Part shown: piece by piece, positions 58,815 to 64,000 of the stretch
Numbering within the stretch: position 1 is the first letter of the stretch
How the letters are laid out: every line of letters starts with the position of its first letter
Assembly: GCA_030765065.1 (NCBI GenBank)
Contig: CM060980.1
Span: 59,628,364 to 59,692,363 of the forward strand
DNA length: 64,000 nucleotides
Source of the DNA: Deroplatys truncata
Taxonomy: Eukaryota > Arthropoda > Insecta > Mantodea > Mantidae
Direction of reading: 5' to 3'
Position numbers and translations under genes: made by a program
The notes under the pieces: model-generated
The model's database searches: none
Seen by the model: the letters and a program-made list of their open reading frames with translations, nothing else
Told to the model about the DNA's origin: nothing

Positions 58815-60302
58815 GTAGGTAGAGAAGGTATTGCATTCCTCCCAAAAATTCATATTGAGATTTCACCGGAAGTACATTTTTGAGGTTCCTTAAATAAAAA
58901 TCATTTTTTGAAAAAAGTCCGTGTGTGTGTGTGTGTGTGTGTGTGTGAACAGCATAACGCAGAAACGAAATGGCCGATGTATACCAAACTTACTGTTTGG
59001 GATTAGCATTTTCCAAAGATGCTACACGAAGATTTTCAAGAACCCCCCCCCCAAAAAAAACGTTTTGATTTCCTCAAAACTGTCTCTATCCATTTTATTT
59101 AAAATAATATATGTTTAAGATGATATGCATCACCAATAAAATGTATAATATGAATTTTCTGGGGTTAACATGTAAAGTTCTGTTCATTCGGAAGGAATTT
59201 TCTATAATTTTGTATAACTAGCAAAGTATAACATACAGGAAAAAACGTAGTACACAAATGTAGTATCCAATTTATTTCAGTTAACTTTCTGTGGCGATTC
59301 AGTTCCCTCTATCCCCCTTGTACCTTCAACGAAATGTATAACGAAATATTTCTGCAAACGTTTATCTATGGAGTAGGCGGTAAAATAGGCTTCCGTAGGA
59401 ATACTTTGAGGAACCCATATAAAAAATATATCTGATGTGATATATTCACACGAATTTCTCTACCCTCCATTGTTGATTAGTGGGTGGCTTATTTTTATAT
59501 CCACATCATTTTAATCCTAATATACTTTTGCAGAAATAGCTACATTACACATTTAGTTATAGATACAAAGGGAACAGAGATAGTCAAATGTTTAACAACT
59601 GGACGCTATACGCTGGCCTTAAAATTGCATACTTTTTTTAATGCAATCGCGAGAAACAACTGAATGTTGACAGAACTTTAAAACAATGGCTATGTATTGA
59701 ACAATTCGAACCATTAATAACGGATATCTCGGAAGTGACTGATGCCTCAAAGAGTTATTTGAAATAAATTGTGTGTTTGAAAGAGACCTACATTTCTTGT
59801 GTGGCACATTTTCGTCTAACACTTAACGTTTACCAGTTATACAAAATTATACAAAATTCCTTCCAAATGAAGAGGCTATTCCCGGAAAATTCAAGAAGTA
59901 CATTTTATTTGTCATGTAAATATCTTTAATATATGGTGTTTTAATCAAACTAGTTAGAGCCATTTTTTTAGAATATAATTTTTTTTCAAAATGTTTCACG
60001 TAAAAGGTAGTTTGGGGTCTTCGTGACGCATCTTTGGAAGATACTCAACTTAAATACCAAGTTTGGTGTTGATCAGACTTTTGGTTTTTGAGTTATACGG
60101 TTCACAGACACACACTCGAACTTTTAATAAAAATGCTTTTTGTATTCAGGGGGCCTCAAAACATGTATTTTCGGTGAAATCTCATTATCCATTTTTTTGG
60201 TGAAATTCAATACCTTCTCTAACTACTAGGTTCGTGATAGAGGAAGTAATAAACGATAGTAGGCAGAGAAAGTCATATGAACCTAACTTATCAGATTTAA
60301 AA
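58815..60302 (-). repeat. Family H element, host of a nested copy
   Basis: 58815-59426 runs from gtaggtagagaaggtattgc to aggaacccatataaaaa. 60250-60302 (aaacgatagtaggcagagaa, agtcatatgaacctaac) completes the 5' end. The same text is continuous at 57775-57820 in the neighbouring copy. (TG)n at 58919-58947; a C10A8 run at about 59043-59060. Confidence 0.85.
59427..60249 (+). repeat. Family H (subfamily B), nested insertion
   Basis: Runs from aaaaatatatctgatgtgat to aactactaggttcgtgatag + aggaagtaa. Complete, with a short CA tract (about 60108-60115). Confidence 0.9.
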
Positions 60303-61579
60303 GTTAATTTTTTATAAAATTCTTGTATGTATATATACATGTGGTTGAAATAAAATTTCTCCATTAAATTGTTAAAGCAACTTACCATTTCAGCTCGTAG
60401 CGTTAAGATTAAAAGTCCTTAAAAGTTAGTATTGCATGCATCAAATAACACCTATTTTGGTTTAATAGTAATGTAGAATGAATCTTCTTAAAGTAAACAT
60501 TATCCTTGGGTTGCTACCTGGGCTTCGCTTTGTTCTCTTAGAGAACACTATTACAACGTCACATCCTCAAACTTGGAAATATTAGCTACACTATGAGCCT
60601 CTCTAATTCGAAAATATCTAGCCAAGGCACGGCTATCGAAATATCTTTTGTTTATATTCACTGAGAATGTTGTAACTAATAAGACAATTCGATTTTAGTT
60701 ACAGCCTTTATAACTGAGAAAAGGAACAGCTTTATTTGAATTGCTAGCTGCGTGTGTGTGTGTGTGTGTTTTTTTTTTTTTTTGTAGTCGATAGGATGCA
60801 ACTACTGATTACTCTAGGAGATCCATTGAAGTGGTCCGTACTTTTCTGGTTAAATTTCATTTGAAATTATCTCCAAAGTATGTTTTTTTCTCAAAGTGGA
60901 ACATTTTAAAGAGGCAATGTATTCAACAAATAATATGCTACAAAGGTATATGTGAATGGGACTTCGTGGTGATATAGCAGTACTGATGTTACAGAAATAG
61001 TTGAAATAGCTATGTTTCCTGTGTTCGCTGCATATCGATTGGGTCATACGTTTCCGGTTTCCTTAAAATGCTGTAAAATAATGTTTTCTTCCATTTCTTT
61101 ATTTCGACTATCAAACATATGAGCAGCCCATTAGATCACTCGACGTATTCACACAAAATGCCTGGTTTGCAAAATTCTCTTAGCATTTCCAAAGCCTCCC
61201 CTTTCTACTGAATAGCGTTTGTAATACACAATCGATAATCGAGAGTGTAAAACAGTCAGCACACAAAGGTATGTGATTTCCAGTATGTGAACTTTACTGT
61301 CATTTAATTTCCAAAGTTGGTTTCAACTACAAACGTAAGGTAGGTTTCATTATCCAATTAGAGTAATACTTTTATTAGCCCATTACAATTCTAGTTCTTT
61401 GAATGAAGCACCTTCTCTTTACTGCTAGAGGTTAGTAAACCCCGATACGAAACATGAACTGGATAAATGTATCAAGCATGCCTTACAGGCTTTACTGTTA
61501 TAGTGGAAGTAGGACTAAACCGCTACCAGCTATTCGCAGAATCTCGATGATGGGGTAAATAGGTCGACAGCGTGAAGAA
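60303..61579. other. No recognised feature
   Basis: A (GT)n/(T)n run lies at about 60752-60784. A palindrome TGTTCTCTTAGAGAACA lies at 60531-60547. No gene or interspersed repeat was identified. Confidence 0.3.
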
Positions 61580-62340
61580 CGGGACTACAGACTCCAGCAG
61601 ACAAAAAGCAAGGGTGGGACGAAGATAAGTACAAGTTTAGGGGGAAGGGTCGCCCTGTGATTTAGTCCAGATCTGGTAGTGTTCTTCCATGTCTCACCGC
61701 AGTTACTCTCTTCCACTCCCTCCGCACGACCGCTTCTTCTTTCCAATTCCTGAAACAAGGTACGAACCACGCTTCCTTGTTTGTATTTAGATCTCTCTCT
61801 TCCTTTTTTATTTTGGGGTGTGTTGGGAGCTTTTTTTCTCTGTTTTCTCTTCCAAAAACCCTCTTCCTATGCATTTAGTCTCGTTTCCGGACAACGGAAA
61901 TGGTGCGGAGGAGTCAGGCAAAGAGAGGGTGGTATTAACAGAAGAGGGGATACGACTATAGCTTCAGGTCAACTCAAGCCTGGATAGAGGGTTAAAAAAT
62001 AAATAAAAACAAGCCAGAGTTGGTAACATCCCCCTCCTTCGCGCCCGCCATTTTCCTCCTCGCTGTCTGTGGACGCCGCAAATAGGAAATACTGTGTACC
62101 ACCACCACCATCGTCGCTACATCCATCTCTCTCGCTCTCATCTCTGTACTATCTCCGGAGTGACGTCACTTCCTCTGGACCACTGAGCCACTTACTGGAC
62201 GTGGTCTCCTACTCTGCTCCCCAATACCCTCATTCTGCGTACAAAACCGTTCTACCTCCAAGCATCGGCAATCGGCGATCTTCCACATCTGATACAGCAG
62301 AGGTAACTTTCTCGGTCTGTGCAAATATCTTTGTTTGCTG
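61580..62340 (+). promoter_or_regulatory. GC-richer block with CRE palindrome, possible promoter or first exon
   Basis: GC content rises here and CpGs are more frequent (ccttcgcgcccgccatttt at about 62036). A perfect TGACGTCA lies at 62160-62167, the consensus for CREB/ATF-type bZIP factors. An open frame at 62069-62341 has no ATG (its first codon is GTG) and contains a possible donor, cagag|gtaact, at about 62300. No TATA box was recognised. Direction and function are inferred; the block could equally be an old unrecognised repeat. Confidence 0.3.
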
Positions 62341-62631
62341 ATTTAAAACGAAGCTCTCTCGTCCTTGCTTTTCTTTCTATCCGTCTCGCAATCCACGCTG
62401 CACCTTGTGCCTGCACAGCTTAACTAATCGATCTGAATCACTCCATATCTTGGATCGGTTTTTAAAGGCTTCTCAGATCGCTCAAAAATTATAGACGTTG
62501 CCATAGAAGTCAATAGTCACGTTATGAGCTTTTCTCGACGACCTTTGGAAAGAAACATCTAACTGGGTTAAATAAGCCATCAGTATCTGTGTTTGATGTG
62601 TGTGAGGAGTAAAATTAAATCATCCTCATCT
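62341..62631. other. No recognised feature
   Basis: Spacer between the GC-richer block and a family L repeat. Confidence 0.3.
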
Positions 62632-63580
62632 TGAGGCAGTATTTGTAACACTTAAATGACTTCAGTCTAATTATATAATATATAATTCTATAACAGCCCT
62701 TCTTAAAACAATATGTGTATGTAACAATATATAAAAAGTGTATATTATAGTCATTATATGTATTTATATTATTGTATACTATTGTATACTACATGTGCAA
62801 TAATGTTATGTGAATGTATTACGTAATTTAATAATGTAGGAACTGTGAGAATAATAGGTTAAAAGTTGCTAACAATGAGGTAGCCTTGAGGCAATAATGA
62901 ATTAGAAGGTTTCATAATGCTACTAGTCATTCTTGGAGCAACAAGAAGTGACAGTTCATAACATAGCTAATGAACAACCAGAAAAAGCTTTAGTTAAATG
63001 AAGGTATTATATTGGACTAGGATTAGTCAATCAGAAACTGAAATATAGCAAAATCTTCAAATACAGAGTTCAGTTGCTTGTAGACAGTGCTCATAACTGG
63101 ATCCGTTGCTTGTAGACAGCGTTTCTAACCGGACGCTAGATACTCCTCGAGAAATTTAATACGTATTCGTGTGAGACAAAAATAGTTTACGTGTTTAAAA
63201 GTGCAAGTAATTAATAAAAAAAATCTCACAGCTTTCTATATCAGTGAAGTGCTATTTAAGTAGTGTCAAGCATTAATAAAAGGAGTGAAGTAAAATTATA
63301 ATATATGTAAGCCTACATTCTTCAGTCGCACCACAACCCTGCTAAGACATCCATGTCTCTAACAATAATACTGATGCAGCCGAGGCAAACATAAATATAT
63401 AATATTTAAAGAAACAGTCAAATTACAAGGTTAACATTTTTAAATTTTTGGACGAAGGCTACTGGGTACCATACGTGCAGTTGCAACTACTTCAAGTTCG
63501 GCTCCCCAACAGTTGAACTACAATACAACTCTTACAACAAACTTCTTCAAATTGGCTTTCCATACGTAAAGCAAATATCT
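62632..63580 (-). repeat. Family L repeat (LTR-like), copy 3
   Basis: Opposite orientation to copies 1 and 2. The TGAGGCAGTAT end is at 62632 and the inverse of TGTTGGGGAGCC is at 63500-63511. The conserved upstream segment (ggctttccatacgtaaagc) runs to about 63572. It contains a tandem duplication (ccgttgcttgtagacag / cagttgcttgtagacag, about 63060-63120). Confidence 0.65.
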
Positions 63581-64000
63581 ACTTCAATCTTCATGGTAGG
63601 CCTTGGCCTATTCCGCTCTCGGAATATATCTTCCCATCTCTTCTATAGTGTCCCACATCTCTGTATTCCTATGACTGGTACAGAAGTACTAGTTTTGTTA
63701 ATCCAGAAGAGTCAATTCCTAAAATATACTCATGACATTTTTGTTTGGAGTTTTGTGTTTTTTAATTTAAATTAAGTATGTTAAGATCCTGTCTGATTAT
63801 ATTTCCTGTATCATATCTGAGGAATTTATATGTGCAGTTACTGTTAATATTCTATCTGATCTATTCGTGGCCAATTTTCTGCCCCCATATATTATCATGC
63901 AAACTGCTATAATTTTATAATATTCCGTAATGTTTTTCTAATGGTTCGCACATACTTTGGAATTTATAGATCTTTTACTTTGAGTAATTTTCACATTAAT
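63581..64000. other. No recognised feature
   Basis: A+T-rich; the 60-codon ORF at 63593-63775 has no recognised motif. Confidence 0.3.

Noticed and set aside
2445..60302. CRISPR-like or satellite array
   Set aside because: Repeats are dispersed, in both orientations, about 0.9 kb long and separated by unrelated DNA.
2445..60302. Autonomous Helitron/Helentron with Rep-helicase
   Set aside because: No replication-initiator or helicase motifs were found on either strand; all copies are non-autonomous.
62069..62341. Coding first exon
   Set aside because: The open frame begins at GTG and contains no ATG, so only a non-coding or regulatory role is suggested.

Overview
This is an A+T-rich, gene-poor stretch of eukaryotic nuclear DNA. 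There are no bacterial-style operons, ribosome binding sites or long ORFs. It does contain spliceosomal-type splice signals, tRNA-derived SINEs, a LINE fragment, cut-and-paste DNA transposons and many microsatellites. The repeat types (Helentron/DINE-1-like elements, several tRNA-headed SINEs, a transposase resembling the DUF4817 + DDE type common in insects) suggest an arthropod, most likely an insect. A large-genome group such as cockroaches or termites would fit, but that narrower placement is a guess.

Almost every listed ORF lies inside a repeat. The only plausible host coding sequence is a terminal exon on the minus strand at 1949-2104, with a good 3' splice site and a stop codon. A weaker minus-strand exon candidate sits at 35119-35267. 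A GC-richer block at about 61.6-62.3 kb, with a perfect CRE palindrome and a possible splice donor, could be a promoter or first exon.

The dominant content is one repeat family, called family H here. About 32 full or partial copies of roughly 0.7-0.95 kb cover about 23-24 kb by my boundaries, over a third of the window. Members have a conserved 5' start (A-run then TCTGATGTGTTACACT), a short motif (ACTTTCTCTAC) about 23 nt in from that start whose inverse complement lies at the 3' terminus, a 3' hairpin, an internal CA-rich microsatellite, and insertion at T- or A-runs without an obvious target duplication. These are hallmarks of non-autonomous Helentrons (HINE/DINE-1-like). Five copies are inserted cleanly inside other copies (13.7-15.2, 24.4-25.8, 38.6-40.4, 49.0-50.4 and 58.8-60.3 kb).

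Layout: 0-2.4 kb A+T-rich DNA with the terminal exon; 2.4-15.2 kb dense family H with SINEs; 16-17.7 kb a degenerate hAT-like transposon; 17.9-18.7 kb a LINE reverse transcriptase fragment; 19.1-20.0 kb family H; 20.7-21.9 kb a decayed DDE transposase; 22.6-28.8 kb family H plus a SINE; 28.8-32.4 kb two copies of an LTR-like repeat (family L); 33.3-33.6 kb a SINE; 34.1-34.6 and 42.3-42.7 kb a second repeat pair (family P); 35.6-44.1 kb family H; 46.0-46.8 kb three tRNA-like fragments; 47.1-48.1 kb a Harbinger-like element carrying a Myb/SANT-like relic gene; 48.5-60.3 kb dense family H with a small MITE inside one copy; 60.3-64 kb mostly unique sequence plus a third family L copy. The nesting order gives a relative history: older H copies were hit by younger H copies, by SINEs and by the MITE.
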